Assembly (NCBI RefSeq): GCF_016428595.1
Contig: NZ_JAELVQ010000009.1
Span: 62,001 to 126,000, forward strand
Origin: Snuella sedimenti
GTDB lineage: Bacteria > Bacteroidota > Bacteroidia > Flavobacteriales > Flavobacteriaceae
Length of the DNA: 64,000 bases
Direction: 5' to 3'
Shown: positions 9,103 to 16,725 of the stretch, one piece after another
How positions within the stretch are numbered: position 1 is the stretch's first letter
Layout of the letters: each line of letters begins with the position of its first letter
The notes under the pieces: generated by a model
What the model saw: only the letters and a program-made list of their open reading frames with translations
What the model was told of the DNA's origin: nothing
Database searches by the model: none
Program-made: the position numbers and the translations under genes

Positions 9103-10071
9103 TTAATATCCAACCTTTTCTCTTACACGGTTTAAAACATCATTAGCAACTAACCGTGCTTTTTTAGCTCCGATAGCTAAAGCTTTATCAATTTCGTTTA
9201 AGTTGTCCATGTAGTAATTGTAGCGCTCCCGTTGCTCCGAAAAGACATCTACAATCAATTCAAATAAGGCTTGCTTGGCATGGCCATACCCATAACCACC
9301 GTTTTCGTAATTAGCCTTCATGGTTTCAATCTGCGCATCGTTGGCTAATAATTTATAAATGGCGAAGCAGTTGCATGTTGACCAGTCTTTGGGAGCCTCT
9401 AAAGGCGTACTATCGGTTTGAATAGACATAATTTGTTTGCGTAATTTTTTGTCATTCAAAAATATATTGATGGTATTGTCCCTGCTTTTGCTCATTTTTT
9501 CACCATCAGTACCGGGAATAAGCATGATGTTTTCTTGAGTTTTTCCTTCTGGTAATATAAAGGTGTCGCCCATTTTAGTATGAAAACGCGAAGCCACATC
9601 ACGTGTCATTTCAATGTGTTGTAACTGGTCTTTTCCAACAGGGATAATTTCGGCATCGTACAATAGAATATCGGCAGCCATTAACATGGGATAGAAGAAT
9701 AAACCAGAATTTACATCTTCTAATCGATCTGATTTGTCCTTAAAGCTGTGGGCTAAAGTTAAACGTTGGTAAGGAAAGAAACAGCTTAGATACCATGACA
9801 ATTCCGTTACCTGGGGCACATCGCTTTGCCTGTAAAAAACAGTTTTTTCTACATCCAATCCAAAAGCTAGCCAAGTGGCGGCTGTCGAATAGGTGTTTGT
9901 ACGTAATAACGCAGCATCTTTAATTTGGGTTAATGTATGCAGATTTGCTATGAATAGATAGGAATCGTTTTTAGGGTCGTTGGCCATTTCAATTGCTGGA
10001 ATAATTGCACCTAAAATATTGCCCAAATGAGGAGTTCCTGTACTTTGTATACCTGTAAGTATTCTTGCCAT
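9103..10071 (-). CDS. trpS: Tryptophan--tRNA ligase
   Basis: Class I aminoacyl-tRNA synthetase that charges tRNA-Trp. Length 322, standard for bacterial TrpS. The HIGH-like motif is TPHLGN (about 13-18) and the KMSKS motif is intact in DGEKMSKSRDNTI (about 190-202). ILLYDAEIIPVGKDQLQHIE is the usual Trp-pocket segment. A TACATTTG box at 10118-10125 fits its promoter. Confidence 0.97.
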   Translation of the reverse strand: MARILTGIQSTGTPHLGNILGAIIPAIEMANDPKNDSYLFIANLHTLTQIKDAALLRTNTYSTAATWLAFGLDVEKTVFYRQSDVPQVTELSWYLSCFFPYQRLTLAHSFKDKSDRLEDVNSGLFFYPMLMAADILLYDAEIIPVGKDQLQHIEMTRDVASRFHTKMGDTFILPEGKTQENIMLIPGTDGEKMSKSRDNTINIFLNDKKLRKQIMSIQTDSTPLEAPKDWSTCNCFAIYKLLANDAQIETMKANYENGGYGYGHAKQALFELIVDVFSEQRERYNYYMDNLNEIDKALAIGAKKARLVANDVLNRVREKVGY

Positions 10072-10117
10072 TTATTTCTTCCTAAAACAGAAGTCTTTTA
10101 TAAAGTTAAACAAAGGG

Positions 10118-10125
10118 CAAATGTA
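10118..10125 (-). promoter_or_regulatory. -7 promoter box of trpS
   Basis: TACATTTG on the minus strand matches TAnnTTTG and lies 46 bp upstream of the trpS start codon. Confidence 0.45.
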
Positions 10126-10144
10126 GGGATACTTCAGAATATAA

Positions 10145-10167
10145 AAAAGTGGTTCTTTAAGAACCGC
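10145..10167 (-). terminator. Rho-independent terminator after the GlsB-type gene
   Basis: On the minus strand GCGGTTC pairs with GAACCAC around a short AT loop and is followed by a run of six T. It lies about 20 bp past the stop codon of the small membrane protein gene. Confidence 0.6.
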
Positions 10168-10185
10168 TAATGTGTTGAAGCGCTC

Positions 10186-10428
10186 TTATTTTTTTAAAAG
10201 CCCAGCAATAAATAGAATAATTATGGCTCCAATGGCTCCTGTTATAATATCACCAATTACCCCACTCGATAAAGAGATGTCTAGGGTGTTGAAAGCCCAG
10301 TTTCCTACAATGCCCCCAATAATACCAAGTACAATATTGAAAATGACGCCAAATCCGCCACCTTTCATTAATTTTCCAGCAAGCCAACCGGCAATAGCAC
10401 CTATTAATAATGCATAAAGTAAACTCAT
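10186..10428 (-). CDS. GlsB/YeaQ/YmgE family small membrane protein
   Basis: An 80-residue, glycine-rich integral membrane protein with three hydrophobic segments: LLYALLIGAIAGWLAGKLM, FGVIFNIVLGIIGGIVGNWA and a C-terminal ITGAIGAIIILFIAGLLKK. The pattern is that of the transglycosylase-associated / GlsB family, linked to general stress responses, whose biochemical function is unknown. Single gene with its own terminator, divergent from the acyltransferase gene. Confidence 0.88.
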   Translation of the reverse strand: MSLLYALLIGAIAGWLAGKLMKGGGFGVIFNIVLGIIGGIVGNWAFNTLDISLSSGVIGDIITGAIGAIIILFIAGLLKK

Positions 10429-10479
10429 AGTCGATAATTTTATGTTCGTATTCCTTAAATATAATCAATTTATTAATAC

Positions 10480-10487
10480 TATTTTTG
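10480..10487 (+). promoter_or_regulatory. -7 promoter box at the acyltransferase start
   Basis: TATTTTTG matches TAnnTTTG. It overlaps a possible TTG start at 10485, so translation must begin downstream at the ATG at 10494, only 6 bp after the box. This predicts a very short or absent 5' leader. Confidence 0.5.
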
Positions 10488-10493
10488 CTAGAT

Positions 10494-11234
10494 ATGAATG
10501 TGTTTAAATATCTATTTTGGATATTGTATCGTTTTTGGTTTTATGTGCTTGTTATAATACCAATTATTGCGATGTCTCCACTGCTGTTAATTTCAATTTT
10601 AAGGGAGGCATGGTATCCATTCTTTTTTAGGCTAGCTCGAATATGGGCAAAGATTATCCTGTTTGGTATGGGCTTTAGGTATAGAATTTATAAAGAACAA
10701 ACTCCCGAATTGAATAAGAGCTATATGTTTATAGCCAATCATACCTCTATGATCGACATTATGCTTATGCTAGCGGTGGTTAAAAATCCGTTTGTTTTTG
10801 TTGGAAAGAAAGAATTGGCAAAGCTTCCGCTATTTGGGTTTTTTTACAAGCGCACCTGTATTTTGGTTGATAGAAACTCTGCTAGAAGTGGACAAGCTGT
10901 TTTTTTAAGAGCACAACGCCGATTGAAATCAGGGTTAAGTATTTGTATTTTTCCAGAAGGCGGCGTACCCGAAGCGCACATTCTTTTGGATGCATTTAAG
11001 GATGGTGCCTTTAGACTAGCGATTAACCATAAAATACCTGTTGTTCCATTAACTTTTGCCGATAATAAAAAACGCTTTTCGTATACATTTTTTAGTGGAG
11101 GGCCAGGTAGGATGCGTGTTAAGATTCATAAATTTTTACTTACCGATACCTTGGGTGTTAAAGACACTAAAGATTTAAACAATAAGGCAAGAAGTGTCAT
11201 ATTGAATCAATTGAAAGTTTTAGGTGTAAATTAA
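10494..11234 (+). CDS. 1-acyl-sn-glycerol-3-phosphate acyltransferase (PlsC family)
   Basis: Inner-membrane acyltransferase that adds the second acyl chain to lysophosphatidic acid, or acts on a related lipid. With ATG at 10494 it has 246 residues: an N-terminal membrane helix (YRFWFYVLVIIPIIAM), the catalytic HX4D motif in NHTSMID, and the substrate-binding FPEGG motif. A second PlsC-like gene lies at 24284-25021, so this one could act on ornithine, aminolipid or another substrate. The in-frame TTG at 10485 is rejected because it lies inside the promoter box. Confidence 0.88.
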   Translation: MNVFKYLFWILYRFWFYVLVIIPIIAMSPLLLISILREAWYPFFFRLARIWAKIILFGMGFRYRIYKEQTPELNKSYMFIANHTSMIDIMLMLAVVKNPFVFVGKKELAKLPLFGFFYKRTCILVDRNSARSGQAVFLRAQRRLKSGLSICIFPEGGVPEAHILLDAFKDGAFRLAINHKIPVVPLTFADNKKRFSYTFFSGGPGRMRVKIHKFLLTDTLGVKDTKDLNNKARSVILNQLKVLGVN

Positions 11235-11236
11235 TG

Positions 11237-11390
11237 TAATTTCGATACAATACTCCTTCGGAATACGATTCAATCCAACAGGATTTTCATTCAAAAACTG
11301 TCAATTTGAGTGATTTTTCGAAGAAAAATAGTATCAAAAATAAGTTTTTGAATACCGGTTGAATTACGTCGAAACTCACATTAAATTAAG
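11237..11390 (+). repeat. Nested palindromic intergenic repeat
   Basis: The outer arms (TAATTTCGATAC near 11237; TACGTCGAAACTCACATTA near 11366-11384) and inner arms (TTCAAAAACTG near 11290; AAGTTTTTGAA near 11343) pair imperfectly. The centre (11299-11340) carries TGTCAATTTGAGTGATTTTT and GTATCAAAAA, the same arm motif as element R3. It lies downstream of the acyltransferase gene and before a terminator. No coding sequence seen. Confidence 0.5.
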
Positions 11391-11403
11391 ACTTCCCTTT
11401 GTA

Positions 11404-11436
11404 CAAAAAAAACTGCTCTGGGGAGGAGCAGTTTTT
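11404..11436. terminator. Bidirectional terminator
   Basis: Stem AAACTGCTC (11410-11418) / GAGCAGTTT (11426-11434), with T-rich tails on both strands. It lies between the convergent acyltransferase gene and the sigma-factor operon and serves both. Confidence 0.8.
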
Positions 11437-11492
11437 CGATATTGATTTCCAAGCTTAAAGAAAACCAATATCATTCAGATCTAACCAAAAAC

Positions 11493-12953
11493 CTAAAATT
11501 TAATGGCGAATCCGGTGTAAACCCCAATAAAATAGGGCTTGAAATTTCCGGAAGTATTGTTAAACGTGTTGATTTGATATTTAAACATAGGTTCTAAGCC
11601 TAAGTCTATTCTTTTAGAAATTTTATAGTTTAGTCCTAGTCCTAAATTAGCACTGTAACTTACTTTATTTAAGTTGGTGGCTTCTCCTAAAAGGCTTCTA
11701 GAACCTTCAGTTTCAGTATATATTTTGTTATTACTTAAAAAGAATGAGCTAAAGCCTCCAATGATGTTAACGCCTAATTTTTTATTTAAAAGTGCATATT
11801 CGATTTCTAGGGGCACTTCAATAAATCCAAGAGCTTGGTTTATGGATGTGTTGGATGTTTCTGTAAGCGTTTCGGGTCGCTTACTGGCACTAAGGCTTTC
11901 GTTGCTAATAAATGACATGTCGGCTTCAGGAGCACTGTTTATATTGTTGCTAGGAGCTATTGCTACATTTTGTAGTAGTTTGCTATTTGCATTTATTCCT
12001 ATTGTTTGTATTACAACAATGTTGTTGGTGTTGTAGCCTAGGTTTACTTTGTTAATACCCGATCTAATGCTCAGTTTCCGGTTAATAGCATAGCTAGCCG
12101 TAATGCCATAACTCATATTGAGTTCACCACTTTTAGAGTTGTTGTTAAATTGTGGGTCTATGGAGGATCCCTCACCTAAACTGCTAAAATAAACAGGAGC
12201 AGCATTAGGAATAATGCGCCATCTGTTTAAGCGCCCTTCTTTTTCAATAATGTCTTTGGTTCCTTCTAAGGCGTCTTCTATAGTAAGCGGATTTTGTTTT
12301 GCATTGTTATTAGTTTTATTGTCTTCTGTTTTTTCGGAAGATACAATGTCGGTGATGTCTTGTGATTGCTTGTTAAAAAGGTCTTTGGCTTTATCTATAG
12401 TGATTAAAGGATCCGTGTCCTTGGACTGGTCTTCTTTTAAATAGTTAGCAATGGCGGTTTTGCTTTTGGTGTTTAAGACTTTATTGGATGGCTCATCACT
12501 GTTTTTATTATTAGGAGAAGTTGTTTCTGCTATTGCCGATTCGCTCAAAGGGGGTATGTTATTGGAAGGCTGTAATGGCGTTTCCCCTTTTCCTTCTTCA
12601 TCTGATATGTTTTCTGAATTATCTGAGTTGGTAACAATACCTTCTTGATTATTAAAGCCGTTAGGGGTACTTGTGTTTTCATTGTTTGGAGAAGGCGTTT
12701 TCTCTGTGTTGACAACCTGGTTTTCAGGAATAGTATTATCCTGGTTAAAATAAATCATGCCAACGGTTAGCAGTAGTAATAGTAAAGCGGCAACACCTGC
12801 GTAACGCCACCATATTGGGATAATAATGCGTCGTTTTTTCTTTTTTTTGTCCAGTCGGGCTTCAATATGTTTCCAAACAGCATCGCTTGGTGCCACTTCA
12901 AAGTCCTTAAAGCGTTCCTGGAATAAGCGGTCTATATGTTTTTTGTCTCCCAT
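11493..12953 (-). CDS. Membrane protein with beta-barrel-like C-terminus, partner of ECF sigma factor
   Basis: 486 residues. A cytoplasmic N-terminus (about 1-45; LFQERFKDFEVAPSDAVWKH) precedes a basic stretch and one membrane helix (about 48-68; YAGVAALLLLLLTVGMIYF). A long Ser/Asn/Thr-rich linker follows (about 75-235), then a C-terminal region with alternating hydrophobic strands ending in FAIKF, like flavobacterial outer-membrane beta-barrel domains. The gene overlaps the sigma-factor stop by 1 bp, the usual place of an anti-sigma factor, but no zinc-finger anti-sigma motif is visible. Function is unproven: anti-sigma-like sensor or envelope protein. Confidence 0.7.
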   Translation of the reverse strand: MGDKKHIDRLFQERFKDFEVAPSDAVWKHIEARLDKKKKKRRIIIPIWWRYAGVAALLLLLLTVGMIYFNQDNTIPENQVVNTEKTPSPNNENTSTPNGFNNQEGIVTNSDNSENISDEEGKGETPLQPSNNIPPLSESAIAETTSPNNKNSDEPSNKVLNTKSKTAIANYLKEDQSKDTDPLITIDKAKDLFNKQSQDITDIVSSEKTEDNKTNNNAKQNPLTIEDALEGTKDIIEKEGRLNRWRIIPNAAPVYFSSLGEGSSIDPQFNNNSKSGELNMSYGITASYAINRKLSIRSGINKVNLGYNTNNIVVIQTIGINANSKLLQNVAIAPSNNINSAPEADMSFISNESLSASKRPETLTETSNTSINQALGFIEVPLEIEYALLNKKLGVNIIGGFSSFFLSNNKIYTETEGSRSLLGEATNLNKVSYSANLGLGLNYKISKRIDLGLEPMFKYQINTFNNTSGNFKPYFIGVYTGFAIKF

Positions 12954-13495
12954 TATAATGATTGTATGCGTTGTGTTGCTTTGTGATTTTCAATCGTTTT
13001 TTTCAAAATCTGTCTGGCACGGGCCAAATTAGATTTTGAAGTACCAACATTAATATTAAGCATTCCTGCTATGTCGTTATGCGAATAACCATCAAGTACA
13101 TATAGGTTAAAAACCAACCTGTAACGATCTGGAAGTTCTTGAATGATTTTTAGAAGATAGTCTATAGAATAGGAGTCCTCGTCAATTTCTATTTCATTAT
13201 CTTCAATCGTGTTTTCGTTTGTAATATTAAAAACTTTTTCACTTCTGTAGCGTTGCAGTGCTGTATTAATGGCTATTCGCTTTAGCCAGCCTTCAAAAGA
13301 CCCTTTGTTCTTATATTGTTTAATTTTATCGAAAATTGTTAAAAATGCATCTTGAAGATTATCTTCGGCTTCGGCATAGTTTCTCGAATACTTTAAGCAA
13401 ACAGAGAATAGCTTACTCGAAAAGAGTTTGTATAATTCCCCTTGTGCTTTAGTATTGTTGGCTTTACAATCTTCTATGAGCTGCTTTAAACTCAA
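12953..13495 (-). CDS. RNA polymerase sigma factor, ECF family
   Basis: 180-residue ECF sigma factor. Region 2 is seen in AEDNLQDAFLTIFDKIKQY and SFEGWLKRIAINTALQRYR (about 45-80); region 4 in LPDRYRLVFNLYVLDGYS and NDIAGMLNINVGTSKSNLA (about 118-160), the helix-turn-helix that reads the -35. Translationally coupled to the following membrane protein gene, which is the likely regulator or target. No promoter resembling the housekeeping TAnnTTTG was found immediately upstream. Confidence 0.93.
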   Translation of the reverse strand: MSLKQLIEDCKANNTKAQGELYKLFSSKLFSVCLKYSRNYAEAEDNLQDAFLTIFDKIKQYKNKGSFEGWLKRIAINTALQRYRSEKVFNITNENTIEDNEIEIDEDSYSIDYLLKIIQELPDRYRLVFNLYVLDGYSHNDIAGMLNINVGTSKSNLARARQILKKTIENHKATQRIQSL

Positions 13496-13533
13496 ATTAA
13501 ACGCATATTAATTAGTTTTAAAACTAGTGGGTG

Positions 13534-13944
13534 TTATGAAGTAACAGGAACTTCAATAATCAAGTATTGATCTTCGTTGTTTTCGTCTTCACCTTGCCAA
13601 AATTTAAATATGTAGGAGCCATTGCTGGTAACTACAAAGTTAAAGGTAGCTTCTACAAGTTCATTTTCCAATACTTCACAATTATCTTTTTCAAATACAT
13701 AGTTTATTGCTGCTACAGTACGTTCGTTATTGTCTTTTAAGTAGTAAAACTCTTTAAAAGCGTGACAGGTTGATGGTTTTAAATAGGTGATAGTAATAGG
13801 GTAGGTTTCGCCAAGTGCAAATTCGTCAGGAATGTCTACACTTTCTATTGGCAAAACTTCTAAATCGTAATTTGTACCATCATCGTCTATACTACATGCG
13901 CTAAAGAGAACGAGTGTCATGCAGAATACAAGGAACTTTTTCAT
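13534..13944 (-). CDS. Hypothetical lipoprotein
   Basis: 136-residue predicted lipoprotein: MKKFLVF start, hydrophobic core and lipobox LFSAC with Cys 17, followed by acidic SIDDDGT, a typical flavobacterial lipoprotein start. The remainder is predicted beta-rich (YPITITYLKPSTCHAFKEFY; ATFNFVVTSNGSYIFKFWQG) with two Cys that could form a disulfide. I do not recognise a family. Upstream of the sigma gene on the same strand with a 38-bp gap, so it may share a transcript with it. Confidence 0.7.
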   Translation of the reverse strand: MKKFLVFCMTLVLFSACSIDDDGTNYDLEVLPIESVDIPDEFALGETYPITITYLKPSTCHAFKEFYYLKDNNERTVAAINYVFEKDNCEVLENELVEATFNFVVTSNGSYIFKFWQGEDENNEDQYLIIEVPVTS

Positions 13945-14028
13945 AAAAATAAATTTAATAGTTTAATTATATGTGCTTTTTTCTTTGTAGATGCACTTAA
14001 AATAAAAAGGTTGCGTTTAAAACAAAAA

Positions 14029-14056
14029 AAATCCCGATGTGAATCGGGATTTTTTA
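14029..14056 (-). terminator. recA terminator
   Basis: Perfect stem ATCCCGAT (14031-14038) / ATCGGGAT (14043-14050), loop GTGA, with A/T runs on both sides giving a strong U tract after recA on the minus strand. Confidence 0.85.
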
Positions 14057-14063
14057 ATGTTTT

Positions 14064-15065
14064 CTAAGCTGTTTTTAAGAGCGCTTTTATTTTCTCTTCC
14101 AGTTCTTCAAACAGTTCCGGATTGTCTTTTATAATGGCTTTAACAGCATCGCGTCCTTGTCCTAATTTGGTGTCGTCGTAGCTAAACCAAGAACCGCTTT
14201 TCTTGATAACTTCCAAATCTACCGCAATATCTAGTATTTCGCCTACTTTTGAGACGCCTTCACCATACATAATGTCAAATTCAGCTGCTTTAAATGGCGG
14301 TGCTACTTTGTTTTTTACAACCTTAACCCTGGTTTTGTTTCCTAATACGTCTCCATTACTGCTTTTTATTTGTGTGGATCTTCTAATGTCCAATCGTACC
14401 GAGGCGTAAAACTTCAACGCATTACCTCCTGTAGTAGTTTCTGGATTTCCAAACATAACACCAATCTTTTCACGTAACTGGTTAATGAAAATTACCGTAC
14501 AGTTTGTTTTGCTAATGGATGCAGTAAGTTTTCTTAGTGCTTGAGACATGAGTCGCGCATGGAGTCCCATTTTGGAGTCTCCCATTTCCCCTTCAATTTC
14601 ACTTTTAGGAGTAAGAGCAGCAACCGAATCGATTACAACAATATCAATAGCGCCAGAGCGAATAAGGTTATCGGCAATTTCTAGAGCTTGCTCACCGTTG
14701 TCTGGTTGTGAGATAATTAGATTGTCAATGTCTACACCAAGCTTTTCTGCATAAAACCTATCGAAAGCGTGTTCTGCATCTATAAAGGCAGCAATGCCAC
14801 CTGCCTTTTGGGCTTCTGCGATAGCATGTAATGTAAGGGTTGTTTTTCCTGACGATTCCGGCCCGTATATTTCAATAACACGTCCGCGAGGGTATCCGCC
14901 TACACCTAGTGCAATATCTAAGCCCAAGGATCCTGAAGGGATCGCTTCTACATCTACAATGGCGCTGTCACCCATTTTCATTACGGTGCCTTTGCCGTAA
15001 GCTTTATCTAGTTTGTCTAATGTAAGTTTAAGTGCTTTTAACTTAGCGTCTTTTTCACTACTCAT
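14064..15065 (-). CDS. recA: Recombinase RecA
   Basis: ATP-dependent strand-exchange protein, also co-protease for the SOS response. 333 residues. Walker [10 protein letters not shown] (about 68-76), Walker B in [14 protein letters not shown], the loop L1/L2 region [20 protein letters not shown] and the family signature [14 protein letters not shown] are all intact. Followed by its own terminator. The upstream region carries a 162-bp hairpin element (15127-15288); I could not see an SOS operator. Confidence 0.98.
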   Translation of the reverse strand: MSSEKDAKLKALKLTLDKLDKAYGKGTVMKMGDSAIVDVEAIPSGSLGLDIALGVGGYPRGRVIEIYGPESSGKTTLTLHAIAEAQKAGGIAAFIDAEHAFDRFYAEKLGVDIDNLIISQPDNGEQALEIADNLIRSGAIDIVVIDSVAALTPKSEIEGEMGDSKMGLHARLMSQALRKLTASISKTNCTVIFINQLREKIGVMFGNPETTTGGNALKFYASVRLDIRRSTQIKSSNGDVLGNKTRVKVVKNKVAPPFKAAEFDIMYGEGVSKVGEILDIAVDLEVIKKSGSWFSYDDTKLGQGRDAVKAIIKDNPELFEELEEKIKALLKTA

Positions 15066-15126
15066 GTATCTTTTTTTTATCTCATTTTAGTCATGCTAAA
15101 ATACTATAATTGTTGTCACAATACAA

Positions 15127-15288
15127 TGAACTCATTTAAACTTTTTCAATTGGCTAAAAAATTGCCCTTTTTTACCCATTTTTTGTCTTTTTCTCCTTCC
15201 GTAGCTCGGCTATGCAACTCAAAAAAGCTTTCAAATGTGCAAAAAATGCCTGATTTTCACTTCAATCTAAAAAGTTTAAATGAGTTCA
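15127..15288 (+). repeat. 162-bp hairpin element R1, copy a
   Basis: Perfect 20-bp terminal inverted repeats at 15127-15146 and 15269-15288 (core CTCATTTAAACTTTTT). The interior matches 25150-25312: TTGGCTAAAA, a T-rich block, GTAGCTCGGCTAT, ACTCAAAAAAGC and TTCACTTCAATC. A 67-codon open frame through it (15093-15296) is not conserved as protein and is treated as chance. It lies upstream of recA on the other side from TrhO. Confidence 0.75.
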
Positions 15289-15349
15289 ATTTATGACGCA
15301 ACCTTTTTGTGTAATTTGCATCTAGTGGTTAAAGAGGGAAAATTTTTGC

Positions 15350-15446
15350 TATGAAATGCCCATTAACAAAAAGTTGCAAACCCAACTGATATGATAATTT
15401 GGGCATCACACCTGACCCCTAAAAAACAATAAGCATAACAGATAAA
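15350..15446 (+). repeat. Leader-like repeat R2, copy B
   Basis: Shares ATGAAATGCC, CATTAACAAAAAGTTGCAAA, CCCAAC, ATATGATAATTT, CTGACC and a final TAACAGAT with copy A at 2627-2766, but lacks the roughly 50-bp palindromic insert. No gene starts right after it here; instead a terminator follows at 15529. Confidence 0.55.
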
Positions 15447-15528
15447 ATTATCCTAAAAATAGTTTTAGACTGCTTGTTTTTTGGGATTAAAATGAAAATA
15501 TTTCAAAACAGAAAACAGGTCAGATTTA

Positions 15529-15559
15529 ATGCGCTTTAGACTTGCTAAAGCGCATTTTT
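15529..15559 (+). terminator. Orphan rho-independent terminator
   Basis: Perfect 11-bp stem ATGCGCTTTAG (15529-15539) / CTAAAGCGCAT (15545-15555), loop ACTTG, followed by TTTT. It points in the + direction, but no plus-strand gene ends upstream; the only content from 15289 to 15528 is repeat R2 copy B and AT-rich DNA. The 577-bp gap 15066-15642 therefore holds element R1a, R2 copy B, this terminator and the trhO promoter. Confidence 0.75.
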
Positions 15560-15571
15560 ATGTTTCATAAA

Positions 15572-15602
15572 TTGTTAGCTCCTAGTAAAAATTGTAAATT
15601 TG
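15572..15602 (+). promoter_or_regulatory. Promoter of the trhO operon
   Basis: TAAATTTG at 15595-15602 matches the Bacteroidota -7 box, with TTG at 15572-15574 as a -33 element 20 bp upstream. The start codon of trhO is 40 bp downstream. Confidence 0.55.
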
Positions 15603-15642
15603 CGGCTTTAAAATATTTTTTAACCTTAAATATTAGTATAGC

Positions 15643-16716
15643 ATGCAACTGTACAATAAATTAAGTGCTAAAGAAAGAGCAGAATTAATCGAGAAAGCAG
15701 GCAAAGATCGATTAACGCTTTCTTTTTATCAGTACGCCAAGATTGCCAATCCTCATGAATTTAGAGATCACCTGTTTGTCGTATGGGACCAGTTAGACGT
15801 TTTAGGGCGTATTTATGTGGCAGTAGAGGGAATAAATGCACAATTATCGCTTCCAGCCGACCGATTTAATGAGTTTAAAACCCATTTGGATACCATAGAT
15901 TTTTTAAAAGGTGTTCGCTTAAACATTGCCGTAGAGCAGGATAATATGTCCTTTTTAAAACTGAAGGTGAAAGTGCGTAATAAAATTGTTGCGGACGGTT
16001 TAAACGATGATTCTTTTGATGTTACCAATAAAGGAGTGCACGTTGGGGCTAATGATTTCAATGCACTTATTGAAGACGAGAACACAATTCTTGTCGATAT
16101 GCGTAACCACTATGAAAGTGAGATAGGGCATTTTAAAAATGCGATAACACCTGATGTGGATACGTTTAGAGAGTCCCTGGATATTATTGAGGACGATTTA
16201 AGAGATCATAAGGAAGACAAAAACTTGGTCATGTATTGTACTGGAGGCATTCGCTGTGAAAAGGCAAGTGCTTATTTTAAACACAAAGGGTTTAAAAATG
16301 TATACCAGTTAGAAGGCGGTATTATAGAGTATACACGTCAAGTTAACGAGCAAAATATAGAAAATAAATTTATTGGAAAGAATTTTGTGTTCGATGAACG
16401 TCGTGCCGAAAAAATAAGTGACGATGTCATTGCACAATGTCATCAATGTGGGAAACCAGCCGATGTACATACCAATTGTGCAAACGATGCATGCCATTTA
16501 CTCTTTATTCAATGCGATGATTGTAAGGAAGATATGAACAATTGCTGTTCTGTTACCTGTAAAGAGATTCATGCCTTACCGTATGAAGAGCAAAAAGCTC
16601 TAAGAAAAGGACAAGGGAATAGCAATGACATATTTAAGAAAGGAAGAGCAGACCATTTACCTTATAAAAAAGATTTAAGAAATATTTTTGAGGTTCTTAT
16701 GTCCAATAAACAGTAA
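15643..16716 (+). CDS. trhO: tRNA uridine(34) hydroxylase TrhO (rhodanese family)
   Basis: Oxygen-dependent enzyme that forms 5-hydroxyuridine at wobble position 34 of tRNA (YceA/TrhO family). Length 357. An N-terminal acylphosphatase-like domain (FVVWDQLDVLGRIYVAVEGI) precedes the rhodanese domain with the reactive Cys at about 199 in the loop CTGGIRCE. A C-terminal Cys-rich segment follows (CHQCGKPADVHTNC, CDDCKEDMNNCCSVTC), probably metal-binding. Nine bp upstream of the trhP homologue, so both ho5U pathways appear to be in one operon. Confidence 0.93.
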   Translation: MQLYNKLSAKERAELIEKAGKDRLTLSFYQYAKIANPHEFRDHLFVVWDQLDVLGRIYVAVEGINAQLSLPADRFNEFKTHLDTIDFLKGVRLNIAVEQDNMSFLKLKVKVRNKIVADGLNDDSFDVTNKGVHVGANDFNALIEDENTILVDMRNHYESEIGHFKNAITPDVDTFRESLDIIEDDLRDHKEDKNLVMYCTGGIRCEKASAYFKHKGFKNVYQLEGGIIEYTRQVNEQNIENKFIGKNFVFDERRAEKISDDVIAQCHQCGKPADVHTNCANDACHLLFIQCDDCKEDMNNCCSVTCKEIHALPYEEQKALRKGQGNSNDIFKKGRADHLPYKKDLRNIFEVLMSNKQ

Positions 16717-16725
16717 CGTATTGAT

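Noticed and set aside
10172-10468. Alternative frames over the small membrane protein gene
   Set aside because: The 80-residue GlsB-type frame at 10186-10428 has the three expected membrane helices; the others are shadows.
15093-15296. 67-codon plus-strand open frame
   Set aside because: It lies inside hairpin element R1a; the sister copy at 25150-25312 does not preserve a frame, so it is not coding.
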